This document shows, in pieces, positions 1 to 7,926 of a stretch of DNA of 64,000 nucleotides (positions within the stretch are counted from its first letter, which is position 1; each line of letters opens with the position of its first letter). The DNA comes from Sutcliffiella halmapala (GTDB lineage Bacteria > Bacillota > Bacilli > Bacillales > Bacillaceae_I). The stretch spans positions 504,001 through 568,000 of the forward strand of contig NZ_KV917375.1 in NCBI RefSeq assembly GCF_002019665.1, written 5' to 3'. The notes under the pieces are model-generated. The model worked only from the letters and a program-made list of their open reading frames with translations, was not told the DNA's origin and ran no database searches. A program made the translations under genes and the position numbers.

Positions 1-1
1 A

Positions 2-802
2 GTCCCAAGAGGGTTTACTGAGAATGATGTAAATCTTCATGCCTCACGTTTGTTTTCTGATCAATTTTTACTTTTTTACTCTAAAATTATGACAATCCAT
101 GGATTAACAGCTTATAGCTTAGCTGTTACCAACTCGGAACGAAAAGATATCCAAAATTATTTTTTTGACTGCATGGAAACGGCTAAAGAGTTATTCCAGC
201 AAATAGAAGATTTAGCGAAAAATCAACCAAATTACTCTAGTGTACCAACGATTCCGTCACCTCGCGAGGTGGAGTTTATTGATTCAACGGGAATTATTTC
301 TAATTTAATTGGAGACAAGAGACCACTCAATAGCTCTGAAATCAGCAACCTTTTCTTTAATTCTAAAAAAACGGGATTTATTCGGTCATTAAGCTTGGCG
401 TTTAGTCAGGTGGCTAATCAGGAAGACGTTCGTAATTTTATGTTGAAAAACGTTAAATTAGCAGGGCAAGACGCGGAAAGCTTTGACGCTATACTTGAAG
501 GAGATAATCTACCTATTCCCAAGAGATGGGATGCGGAAATCACCAATTCTACGGTAAGTCCGTTTTCTGACAAATTGATGATGTTTCACGCAGTATTATT
601 AGTAAATGCGGCTCTTTCCTATTATGGTGCAGCATTAGGGTCCAGCTTAAGATCGGACATCATTCTGAACTACTCTAGAGTATTTACCCATGCGATGGAA
701 GCCGGTGCGATTTCTTACAGTATTATGGTGAAACATGGTTGGTTGGAAAAGCAACCGGAAGCGATTGATAGAAAAGCACTGGCGGAGGGTGGAGAAGAAT
801 GA
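2..802 (+). CDS. DUF3231 family protein, 5'-truncated by window edge
   Basis: The reading frame is open from base 2, so the gene begins outside the window; the TTG at position 50 is an internal leucine codon. About 266 residues are visible. The text resembles DUF3231 proteins, which carry two related helical repeats of about 160 residues; here the end of repeat one (GFTENDVNL, LFYSKIM) and a full second repeat (LFFNSKKTGFIRSLSLAFSQ, then FSDKLMMFHAVLLVNAALSY) can be read. The repeated F-S-D-K/Q core marks the two halves. The family is common in spore-forming Bacillaceae and is structurally related to ferritin-like or spore-coat F proteins, but no biochemical role is established. No metal-binding signature is obvious by eye. 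Family call is fairly sure; function is unknown. Confidence 0.8.
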   Translation, partial: VPRGFTENDVNLHASRLFSDQFLLFYSKIMTIHGLTAYSLAVTNSERKDIQNYFFDCMETAKELFQQIEDLAKNQPNYSSVPTIPSPREVEFIDSTGIISNLIGDKRPLNSSEISNLFFNSKKTGFIRSLSLAFSQVANQEDVRNFMLKNVKLAGQDAESFDAILEGDNLPIPKRWDAEITNSTVSPFSDKLMMFHAVLLVNAALSYYGAALGSSLRSDIILNYSRVFTHAMEAGAISYSIMVKHGWLEKQPEAIDRKALAEGGEE

Positions 803-807
803 GGTGA

Positions 808-835
808 TGGCCAAAGGGACAGGCTTCTTTGGCCA
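808..835 (+). repeat. Hairpin with GGGACAG loop just after the DUF3231 gene
   Basis: Perfect 9-bp inverted repeat, TGGCCAAAG (808-816) and CTTTGGCCA (827-835), with loop GGACAGGCTT. There is no T-run after it, so it is not a standard intrinsic terminator. The loop and flanks resemble other GGGACAG-core hairpins at 5125, 5171, 6984, 18975 and 22330. Confidence 0.6.
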
Positions 836-1334
836 GTGGTGTAGAAAAATTGGGGAAAGTCACGTTTCATAGGTCAAGTTGAGCAGACTTGTTGTCCCTT
901 AATTAATTTTGAGGGGAAGGAGATTGTCATTTTTTTAATAAATTATTTTTAAAAAATATAAAAATAAACCGTAACCATGTCGATTTAAAAACACTCTTCA
1001 TCAACTCTTACATCAAAGGATGTGAAGTCTATTTTAATCAAACGTTTGTTTAAAGTATATTGAAAAATCGTTTTTCTACTATATGAATAAACCTTAAAAT
1101 CTACAATATTAATCTCCTATTATAACCCTATGATTATTTTTCCTCGTATCACTTATCCAGAATAGACCAAAAGATGAATCAAGCATTTTATCGTATCCTA
1201 TAATCGAAAAAGCTTATATAAAGGGTGTGAGAACTCCAGTCTCGTACCCTCAAAATGCAAAAACAGAAATAGAGGGTCTAATTTATAAGTACCATTCCAT
1301 GAGTGAATACCTTCAATTGAGATGTAATTAAAAG
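836..1334. other. Gene-free interval between DUF3231 gene and gerAB
   Basis: About 500 bases of very AT-rich DNA. It contains a short inverted repeat CAAGT/ACTTG near 883-899 and copy A of a 62-bp dispersed repeat (1032-1093). I see no supported gene. A 62-codon minus-strand frame (1198-1386) overlaps the end of gerAB and lacks a ribosome binding site. Confidence 0.5.
1032..1093. repeat. 62-bp dispersed repeat, copy A, with AAACGTTT palindrome
   Basis: Aligns without gaps to 22464-22525. Shared blocks include TTTAATCAAACGTTTGTTTA and TTTTCTACTATAT. The centre CAAACGTTTG is a perfect 10-bp palindrome. Both copies are intergenic. Whether it is an operator or a remnant of a mobile element cannot be told from two copies. 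Confidence 0.7.
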
Positions 1335-2426
1335 TCACAGTGCTTTTGTTCTTTTTGTCTGAATCATATAAATAAGAAACAAGCATGGAATGTAAACAAA
1401 TACGAAGTATAAACCTATTTCTGATACGGATGCGCTTAAAAAATCGATTTTTGTTCGATCATCAAATAGAATGCTCGAAATAAGAATGATCGACAGGAGG
1501 CCCACAAGAGAAATTCTAGGTTTAATATTAGCTACTTTTTTTAGAATTCTTGTACAGCACCAAATAGGGATACAAGTGGTAGGGATAATTACTAGCAGCC
1601 AAATAAAGATAAAAATGAATTCAAATCTTTCGATAAAAGGGATTTCAATGATCTTTGTCATGGTAAGTGTTGGCCAAATGGTGTGCTCTAGCTGACCTTG
1701 GCTAAAATATAATATACTACTAATTATGACAAAGAGATATAAAATGGTTGTATATAAGGCAGCCATATTGCTCCAGATAAATGATTTTTTCGGATTTTTA
1801 ATAAATGGAAAGTAAACTAATATTGCTTCAAAGCCAATAAAGATAATGGAAGACACTTTTGACGATTTTATTATATCGATAAACGAATGATTGAAAACAG
1901 GTAGGAGGTAGTTAAACTGGGAGTGTCTAAACGGGTAGTAGAGTGTGAAAAGTAATATGGTAGGTATCACTACTCCAAAAAAACTAAAGCCAGTTATAAC
2001 TCGAAACCCTCCTGAAACGATATAGTAGATGAGACAAATGAGAACGATGCCTAACTCCCATGTCTTAATGGTAGGGAAAACCCATACTTGCAGAATTTCA
2101 ATATAGATACGAACCACTGCAGTTGAGAGGATTAAAAAGTATACTACTAAAATGATGGAAAGTGCATTTCCTATGTATGTACCAAAGCAAAACCTATGTA
2201 TTTCCATTACATCCTTTGTAGGATTACTTAACATCTTATAAAGCATCCATAGAATCACATGAACACTTAATCCAGTTAATAATATGGATATCCATGCGTC
2301 TTGTCCTGCATATTTGATTGCGGTTTGCTGGAAATTTAACATGCCTATTCCTTTTTGAGAGGAATGAATCAGAAAGAAGACAAAAAATGAGGAGACTAAA
2401 TATTGTTCTTGTACTGGTTTTTTCAT
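1335..2426 (-). CDS. gerAB: GerAB-family spore germination permease
   Basis: 363 residues, polytopic, about ten hydrophobic segments, the usual length of B-subunits of GerA-type germinant receptors (endospore germination permease family within the APC transporter superfamily). B-subunits sit in the inner membrane of the dormant spore and are thought to bind the nutrient germinant. Opening residues MKKPVQEQYLVSSFFVFFLI and the GQDAWISILL stretch are typical. It is the third gene of a leftward operon ordered A-C-B, as in gerK of B. subtilis; its ATG touches the gerAC stop (both at 2426). The germinant cannot be predicted. Confidence 0.93.
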   Translation of the reverse strand: MKKPVQEQYLVSSFFVFFLIHSSQKGIGMLNFQQTAIKYAGQDAWISILLTGLSVHVILWMLYKMLSNPTKDVMEIHRFCFGTYIGNALSIILVVYFLILSTAVVRIYIEILQVWVFPTIKTWELGIVLICLIYYIVSGGFRVITGFSFFGVVIPTILLFTLYYPFRHSQFNYLLPVFNHSFIDIIKSSKVSSIIFIGFEAILVYFPFIKNPKKSFIWSNMAALYTTILYLFVIISSILYFSQGQLEHTIWPTLTMTKIIEIPFIERFEFIFIFIWLLVIIPTTCIPIWCCTRILKKVANIKPRISLVGLLSIILISSILFDDRTKIDFLSASVSEIGLYFVFVYIPCLFLIYMIQTKRTKAL

Positions 2427-3484
2427 TAGTTTCCTACTCCTGTCTGAACTATTTTAACACGGACCGATATGTTAAAAGGTAAATTCGGATAGTTTTTGTC
2501 AAATTGCTCTTGTGTCCAGTTTCTTTGATTCTCTCGAAAAATTTCTCCTATTCCGACGGGATCTACTTTATTTTCCTGTAATTTTTTTAGCAAGCTATCG
2601 AGTTTCTCGGTGAGGTGCTTTTCAATCACGGTTGTCATCACTTGTACATCCTTTTTCTTTGATAAATTGTAACTTTTCGGAAAATCTTTGACTTGTAAAT
2701 TTACTTCAATATAAAATTCAGCTGTATTATCTTTGAATTTAATCTCATTCTTTCCGTTTAAGATCCTAAAAAATATTTTTTCTTGGTCATCATTTTTTAA
2801 TTCATACATCCCAGTGACATGTTGATCCTTCAATAGCTTAAAGAATAGCGTTTCTTCGTTAGTTAGCTGTAAAGTTAGCTTGCCATCTTTTAAGATCCCA
2901 AGCCCATCCATCGTTATTCTTTCTGGTTCCTCAATCTTTATAATAGGTAAATACACATCCTGGCCTTCCCCATAAAATTGAGATAGCACATAATGAACGT
3001 TTGATATAGGAAAATTACCGGTTTCCATATTATTTTCCACTAGGTTAGAGAAGTAATATGGTGGATATTTCATAATTAGAGATAAGACATTCTGAGCATT
3101 TTGCCTAGAAATAACTATCCTTGCATTGTTGCTTATAACCGGATCTCTTATTAATGTTCCGATGAGCTCAGATATACCTTGTTTAGCCATATCTTCACTC
3201 ACTACTAGGGAACGGGTTTGTCCAATTTCTACTGGGATAGTAGATTGGGAGGTAAACTCAAGAAATATGCCATGTGGCGTATCAGACGTAGCTGTAAATA
3301 ACGATACTGGAGCTTCAGGGGGGACGTCTTGGTATAAATGAAAGGCCGCACTCCCGCTGATTTGATTCCCCTCCACATCATATCCTAGCGATTCAATAAG
3401 TTTTATCTCTTCGATACTTCTATCCCGTACGCATCCAGAAAGAACTAATATTGTTGATAATATCCATAGGCAGTATTTCGTCAT
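2426..3484 (-). CDS. gerAC: GerAC-family spore germination lipoprotein
   Basis: 352 residues with a lipoprotein signal: hydrophobic stretch then LVLSGC, lipid-modified Cys at about residue 18. The rest fits the Ger(x)C family, outer-leaflet lipoproteins that form a GerA-type receptor with the A and B subunits and depend on GerF (Lgt) for lipidation. The family C-terminal region (YPNLPFNISVRVKIV) is visible. The gene follows gerAA with a 25-base gap and abuts gerAB. Length and order match gerK-type operons. Confident by family. Confidence 0.93.
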   Translation of the reverse strand: MTKYCLWILSTILVLSGCVRDRSIEEIKLIESLGYDVEGNQISGSAAFHLYQDVPPEAPVSLFTATSDTPHGIFLEFTSQSTIPVEIGQTRSLVVSEDMAKQGISELIGTLIRDPVISNNARIVISRQNAQNVLSLIMKYPPYYFSNLVENNMETGNFPISNVHYVLSQFYGEGQDVYLPIIKIEEPERITMDGLGILKDGKLTLQLTNEETLFFKLLKDQHVTGMYELKNDDQEKIFFRILNGKNEIKFKDNTAEFYIEVNLQVKDFPKSYNLSKKKDVQVMTTVIEKHLTEKLDSLLKKLQENKVDPVGIGEIFRENQRNWTQEQFDKNYPNLPFNISVRVKIVQTGVGN

Positions 3485-3509
3485 AGTTTGAGTACCTTCT
3501 CACAGAAAT

Positions 3510-5018
3510 TTATTCATTATTATAATCATCTACCACATCTTTATGCTGTTTAACGGTAAATCGCTTTCGAAATAAAGGTCTTAGAAAACTAAATCTGTTA
3601 TTCGTAATACTTAAGGAGGAACGAATGAAACTATCACTCAAGTTTTCCGCGCGAAAAGGAAAAAGAGGCACTAAATATGGAGTGCCAATCGATTTAAGCC
3701 GGAGTAAATGGCTAAGGATAAACGTTACGCCGACCATGATTCCGAATCCACCCCAAAAAGAAGAAAAAAGAATGAGAGGATATCTTACAAAACGAATCGT
3801 GCTCGACATCTTGAAAATAGGTGTTGTAAAGGATGCAAGGGCAGAAAGGGAAACAATAATTAATAGAATATTACTAGTAAGAGCTGCTGCTACTGCAGCC
3901 TGTCCGATTACAATACCTCCAACTATCCCTAAAGTTTGTCCAATCTTTGTAGGTAACCTGGCACCTGCTTCTCGCAGAAGGTCGATTGTAAATTCCAAAA
4001 ATAGTGCTTCTATAACAGCTTGAAAGGGCACATTCATTCTCGATTCGATAATAGGCTCCAATAAATCCTTAGGCACCACAGCATAATGATAAGTAATAAC
4101 AGCCACATAAATAGGAGTCGCTAAAACAGAAAATATCGACCCTACTATTCTAACCAGTCGTAAGAATGACCCTAGAACCCAAGGTAAAAAATAATCCTCA
4201 GGTGAAATGAAAAAATCAAATATGTTAGTAGGGCCAGAGATAGCCTGTGGTGAATTATTACTTAAAATAACCACTTTACCGATCGCAAGATTATAAGCAG
4301 CCCGATCCACACGCTCCGATGAAGAAAACAAAGGAAAGGGTGTATTGGAATTATCGGTTATAATTTGATCAAGAAACGAACTATCAAATACGACATCAAT
4401 GTCTAAATCCTGTAATCTTTGCTTAAGCGTATTTATATGTAGTGGATTTGTAATGCCTTCTATGTAAGTAAGCACTACCTTCGTTTTGGATAAAGTTCCG
4501 ATGGTGAACTCTTCAAAAATTAAATTCTTTGACGTAATTATTTGTCTTAATAAAGAGACGTTTGTATCAATGTCTTCGATAAACCCCATCTTTGAGCCAA
4601 TAACACTATATTCATTTTCCGCATCATTAAACTCTCGATAACCATTTTTCATTTTTTTTAAATTCACTAAAAGCCCAGCAGCTTTTCTCGTGTTTAGCTG
4701 TATAAAGATAAAACCTTGGATGAGATTATCCATAATCTCATCTTGCCTGGCAATCGATTGAACATCCTCAATCGGAATATGTGAAATAAGGCTTGCTAAA
4801 TCGTTAATATTATTCAAATTCGCTTGAACAGAAGGCAATACATAATCTAGAAATTTTTCATCATCAATGAGGCTTGTATAATACGAAAATTGAATGCAAG
4901 TATTTTCATCCTCATTAGATATGGTGAACTGATTAAAATCATAAGACTTCTTTGCTTCGCGAAAAAGCTGACTAAGATCATTTTCTTCTTCTTTAGCATT
5001 AACCCTTTGTTCATTCAT
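3510..5018 (-). CDS. gerAA: GerAA-family spore germination protein
   Basis: 502 residues. Soluble N-terminal half (about 1-270), then a membrane region (about 290-450) with five or so hydrophobic segments and a polar tail, the layout of GerA-family A-subunits. Family-typical text includes ISGPTNIFDFFISPEDYF and REAGARLPTKIGQTLGIVGG. A-subunits form oligomeric inner-membrane channels that release ions on nutrient binding. It is the first gene of the A-C-B operon; ATG at 5018. A SigG-like promoter lies 35-65 bases upstream, consistent with forespore expression. Confidence 0.95.
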   Translation of the reverse strand: MNEQRVNAKEEENDLSQLFREAKKSYDFNQFTISNEDENTCIQFSYYTSLIDDEKFLDYVLPSVQANLNNINDLASLISHIPIEDVQSIARQDEIMDNLIQGFIFIQLNTRKAAGLLVNLKKMKNGYREFNDAENEYSVIGSKMGFIEDIDTNVSLLRQIITSKNLIFEEFTIGTLSKTKVVLTYIEGITNPLHINTLKQRLQDLDIDVVFDSSFLDQIITDNSNTPFPLFSSSERVDRAAYNLAIGKVVILSNNSPQAISGPTNIFDFFISPEDYFLPWVLGSFLRLVRIVGSIFSVLATPIYVAVITYHYAVVPKDLLEPIIESRMNVPFQAVIEALFLEFTIDLLREAGARLPTKIGQTLGIVGGIVIGQAAVAAALTSNILLIIVSLSALASFTTPIFKMSSTIRFVRYPLILFSSFWGGFGIMVGVTFILSHLLRLKSIGTPYLVPLFPFRAENLSDSFIRSSLSITNNRFSFLRPLFRKRFTVKQHKDVVDDYNNE

Positions 5019-5052
5019 GACCTAATCACCTACAACTATTATATTTCTCAAG

Positions 5053-5083
5053 TATTATGAGCTTTACCTAAAAAAGTTATTCT
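5053..5083 (-). promoter_or_regulatory. SigG/SigF-type promoter of the gerA-C-B operon
   Basis: Read on the minus strand: -35 AGAATA (5083-5078), 18-base spacer, -10 CATAATA (5059-5053). The SigG consensus is roughly TGAATA / CATACTA with 17-18 bases between. Position (about 35 bases before the gerAA ATG) and agreement with known forespore control of gerA operons support it. Confidence 0.6.
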
Positions 5084-5124
5084 GCTAAAGTGCGGGTGTC
5101 TCTAAGAGGACATGTTGGCAATGT

Positions 5125-5193
5125 TGCCAAGGGGACAGTCCCCGTGGTAACGTGGAACAAGAAACAAGGACCAAGGGGACAGTCCCCGTGGTA
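5125..5193. repeat. Two identical 23-bp hairpin repeats, 44 bp apart
   Basis: CCAAGGGGACAGTCCCCGTG followed by GTA occurs at 5127-5149 and again at 5171-5193. Each contains the perfect inverted repeat GGGGA-CAG-TCCCC, and the first extends to TTGCCA/TGGTAA. They lie in the leader of the lytS-type gene, the second ending only 3 bases before its Shine-Dalgarno sequence, so they could fold in the mRNA. Confidence 0.75.
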
Positions 5194-5211
5194 TCAAAAG
5201 GAGCATATCCT

Positions 5212-6948
5212 ATGTTTGAACTTTTAATTACAATGGTAGAGCGATTAGGGGTTATTGTTACGATTGCATTTATTTTAACGAGGCTAACGTTCTTTAGAGG
5301 GATGGTGTATCAGGATGAGCTGAATCGTAGGCAGAAGCTGATCGCGATTGTCTTCTTTGGGTTCTTTGGCATTATTGGGACGTATACGGGTCTGAGTATT
5401 AGTACCGAGAGCTTGCAGTTTAACCGCTGGGCATCTGACCTTTCAGTGGATGAGGCGATTGCCAATTCACGGGTTATTGGTGTGGTATTAGCGGGGCTTT
5501 TGGGTGGCTATAAAGTAGGGATTGGGGCTGGTCTGATAGCCGGCATACATCGCTTTACCTTAGGTGGATTTACAGCCGTTACCTGTGGAGTTGCCTCCAT
5601 TATCGCGGGTGTGATTGCTGGATTTTTTTATAAAAGAAATAAGCATCTTAACTTGAGGACGGCATTTTTTATTGCAGCACTAGCTGAGGCGGTTCAAATG
5701 CTTGTGATATTGTTATTCGCTCGTCCTTTTGATCAAGCGTGGGCATTAGTCAACATTATTGGCATTCCGATGATCGTCGCAAATGGACTTGGATGTGCGC
5801 TATTCCTGATGATTATTAAAAGCGTCATTAATGAGGGAGAAAAAGCCGGTGCTGTACAAGCTCAAAAAACACTTCGTATTGCAGATAAGACACTAGCTTA
5901 TTTACGAAATGGTCTTAATCCAGAGACTGCTAAAGTGGTCTGTTATATTATTCATAATGAGATACACGCCAAAGCTGTTTCAATCACCAATACTAAGGAA
6001 ATTCTAGCTCATGTTGGACTTGGTTATGACCATCATCGTGCGGAAATGCCGATTCAAACTGAAATTACTTTAGATGCGATTCGTCAGGGAGAAATCATTG
6101 TAGCGAATAAAGAATTGATTCATTGTCGAGTCAAGGACTGCCCGCTTGGTGCTGTGGTGATTGCACCGTTAAAGCATAGAGGAGCAACAATCGGAACGTT
6201 AAAGTTTTATTATAGTTCTGAAAAGGAAATTACACCGATTGTGATGGAGCTCATCTCTGGCTTAAGTGCTTTATTAAGCAATCAATTAGAAATTGCGGAA
6301 GCGGATAAGGCCTATCAGTTGGCTAAAGAAGCAGAAATTAAGGCGCTGCAGGCTCAAATAAGCCCTCATTTTCTTTTTAATACACTGAACACCATTCTTT
6401 CTCTAGTTCGCCTCAATCCTGCGAAAGCTAGGAAGCTACTAGTGTCACTATCCCGTTTTTTGCGGCAAAATCTTTCCGTTACAACACAAAGTGTCACGAC
6501 GCTGGAGCAAGAATTAATGCATGTGAAATCCTATTTAGAAATTGAGGAAACTAGATTTGAAGATAAGCTGAAAATAATTTATCAGATTGATGAAGATACC
6601 CTTCTTCAACCGATTCCTCCCCTCACTCTCCAGCCTATCGTAGAAAATGCTGTTAAGCATGGGATGAAGGATAAGGAAGACAATTGCCTTGTGGTCATTT
6701 CCATCCGTAAAGAGGGCGATGCAACCTATGTCAAAGTAGAGGATAATGGCACTGGAATGAGTGAGGAGCGTGCGAAGAAAATTAGTATTGCCCCGATTCA
6801 TTCTGAGATAGGTAGCGGTGTGGCACTTTACAATGTAAATCGTCGACTAACTATTTTATATGGAGAGGAATCAGCTCTACGTATCAAAAGTGAAGTGAAT
6901 AAAGGAACAGAGATTTCTTTTTCTATTCCAATGATGGAGGTCGGATAA
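5212..6948 (+). CDS. lytS: LytS/BtsS-type sensor histidine kinase
   Basis: 578 residues from ATG 5212, chosen because AAAAGGAG (5196-5203) sits 8 bases upstream; the longer frame back to 5152 would be built from the repeat. N-terminal 5TM-LYT region (about six membrane segments, residues 1-200), a GAF-like domain (about 215-365), then a His_kinase/HATPase pair: QISPHFLFNTLN with phosphoacceptor His at about 386, N-box LQPIVENAVKHG and G-box DNGTGMSEERA. It pairs with the LytTR regulator 86 bases downstream and a cstA-type transporter. In E. coli the homologous BtsS senses pyruvate; in B. subtilis LytS controls a pyruvate carrier. A pyruvate role is inference from that context. Confidence 0.93.
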   Translation: MFELLITMVERLGVIVTIAFILTRLTFFRGMVYQDELNRRQKLIAIVFFGFFGIIGTYTGLSISTESLQFNRWASDLSVDEAIANSRVIGVVLAGLLGGYKVGIGAGLIAGIHRFTLGGFTAVTCGVASIIAGVIAGFFYKRNKHLNLRTAFFIAALAEAVQMLVILLFARPFDQAWALVNIIGIPMIVANGLGCALFLMIIKSVINEGEKAGAVQAQKTLRIADKTLAYLRNGLNPETAKVVCYIIHNEIHAKAVSITNTKEILAHVGLGYDHHRAEMPIQTEITLDAIRQGEIIVANKELIHCRVKDCPLGAVVIAPLKHRGATIGTLKFYYSSEKEITPIVMELISGLSALLSNQLEIAEADKAYQLAKEAEIKALQAQISPHFLFNTLNTILSLVRLNPAKARKLLVSLSRFLRQNLSVTTQSVTTLEQELMHVKSYLEIEETRFEDKLKIIYQIDEDTLLQPIPPLTLQPIVENAVKHGMKDKEDNCLVVISIRKEGDATYVKVEDNGTGMSEERAKKISIAPIHSEIGSGVALYNVNRRLTILYGEESALRIKSEVNKGTEISFSIPMMEVG

Positions 6949-6983
6949 GGTGAAACAGCAAAACAAACAACATCTTAAATGGA

Positions 6984-7012
6984 TGGGTCGTGGTTCCTGT
7001 CCCCACGACCCA
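6984..7012 (+). repeat. Intercistronic hairpin between lytS and lytT
   Basis: Perfect 10-bp stem TGGGTCGTGG (6984-6993) and CCACGACCCA (7003-7012) with loop TTCCTGTCC. No T-run follows. It is a member of the GGGACAG hairpin family (read on the other strand), and may stabilise or separate the two messages. Confidence 0.7.
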
Positions 7013-7034
7013 CAGCTGGTGGAGGTCAAAAAAT

Positions 7035-7766
7035 ATGGAACAGCCAATTAAAATTCTGGTAGTAGATGATGAGCCATATAGTCGAGATGAACTGAAGCAT
7101 TTATTAGGATTATTTCCTGCTATTCAAATAGTGGGGGAAGCAGAATCAGGGGAAGCTGCCATTATGAAGGCACTTCAACTTCAGCCAGATGTTGTGTTTC
7201 TAGATGTAGAAATGCCGAAAATGGACGGCATGAAAGTGGCAAAAGCATTGATGGAGCTAAAAAAGACACCATTAATTGTGTTTGCGACTGCCTACCCACA
7301 ATTTGCTTTGGAGGCTTTCCGATATAATGCAACAGACTATTTACTAAAGCCATACGACGAAGAGCAATTACAAGTCACCATCGAACGTATTGAGAAGCAT
7401 TTCAGTAGTCAAAAGGAACAGAATAGAGGGAATGCAACTGGAAAGCTTGCTGTCGAATGCGATGGAGAGATTATGTATCTTGAACCGAAGGATATTTTTT
7501 ACATAGTTCGTGAAGATAAGCTTACAAAGCTTGTGACAAAAATGGGGGAGTATGACACGAAAACGATGCTGAAGGAATTAGAAAGCAAGTTAGTAACGTT
7601 TGGTTTCTTTCGCATTCATAAAAGCTTTTTGGTCAATCTTCAATATGTCAGCCGCCTCAGCCCTTGGTTCAGTGGAGCTTATAAATTGGAATTGGAAGGA
7701 AGAGCAGAAGCGCTTTCCGTGAGTCGAAACTATGTGAAAGAGTTAAGAAGGAAATTAGAGATTTGA
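7035..7766 (+). CDS. lytT: LytT/BtsR-type response regulator (LytTR DNA-binding)
   Basis: 243 residues from ATG 7035, preceded by GGTGGAGGTC; the longer frame from 6990 runs through the intercistronic hairpin and is unlikely. REC domain about 1-120 with DDEPYSR acidic pocket, phospho-acceptor Asp about 57 in FLDVEMP, and Lys in LLKPYDE. C-terminal LytTR domain about 140-240 (FYIVREDKLTKLVT, FFRIHKSFLVNLQYV, SVSRNYVKELR). Partner of the kinase just upstream; likely activates cstA 160 bases downstream, as BtsR activates btsT. The target is inference from gene order. Confidence 0.93.
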   Translation: MEQPIKILVVDDEPYSRDELKHLLGLFPAIQIVGEAESGEAAIMKALQLQPDVVFLDVEMPKMDGMKVAKALMELKKTPLIVFATAYPQFALEAFRYNATDYLLKPYDEEQLQVTIERIEKHFSSQKEQNRGNATGKLAVECDGEIMYLEPKDIFYIVREDKLTKLVTKMGEYDTKTMLKELESKLVTFGFFRIHKSFLVNLQYVSRLSPWFSGAYKLELEGRAEALSVSRNYVKELRRKLEI

Positions 7767-7885
7767 AAACATCCACATTCTAATATATCTGTTGCATGTT
7801 AGTCCCTATAAAAGGCATCTTAATCTAAAATTTATACCTCTTAGTCTGAAATTCCCCTATGAGACTATTATTTCCTTATACTTGT

Positions 7886-7900
7886 TTGTAAACGCATACA
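7886..7900 (+). promoter_or_regulatory. cre site (CcpA box) in the cstA leader
   Basis: TTGTAAACGCATACA matches the cre consensus WTGNAANCGNWNNCW at all specified positions. A possible -10 TATACT lies just upstream at 7877-7882 with no good -35, as expected for an activator-dependent promoter. CcpA binding here would block transcription of cstA when preferred sugars are present. Confidence 0.7.
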
Positions 7901-7926
7901 TGTTGATTGAAGAAGGGGGAAAAGAA

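Noticed and set aside
1198-1386. 62-codon minus-strand frame overlapping the end of gerAB
   Set aside because: No ribosome binding site before its ATG, overlap with a sure gene, no recognisable family. Could still be real, but I cannot support it.
3625-4023. 132-codon plus-strand frame opposite gerAA, and similar long antisense frames (for example 27470-27868, 37112-37498, 58021-58476)
   Set aside because: Lie fully inside sure genes on the other strand, with compositions expected of shadows.
5152-5211. Longer N-terminus for the LytS-type kinase
   Set aside because: It would translate the GGGACAG repeat, and a good ribosome binding site precedes ATG 5212.
7792-7926. Longer N-terminus for CstA
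   Set aside because: It would cover the cre site and leader; the family start and a strong ribosome binding site are at 7927.
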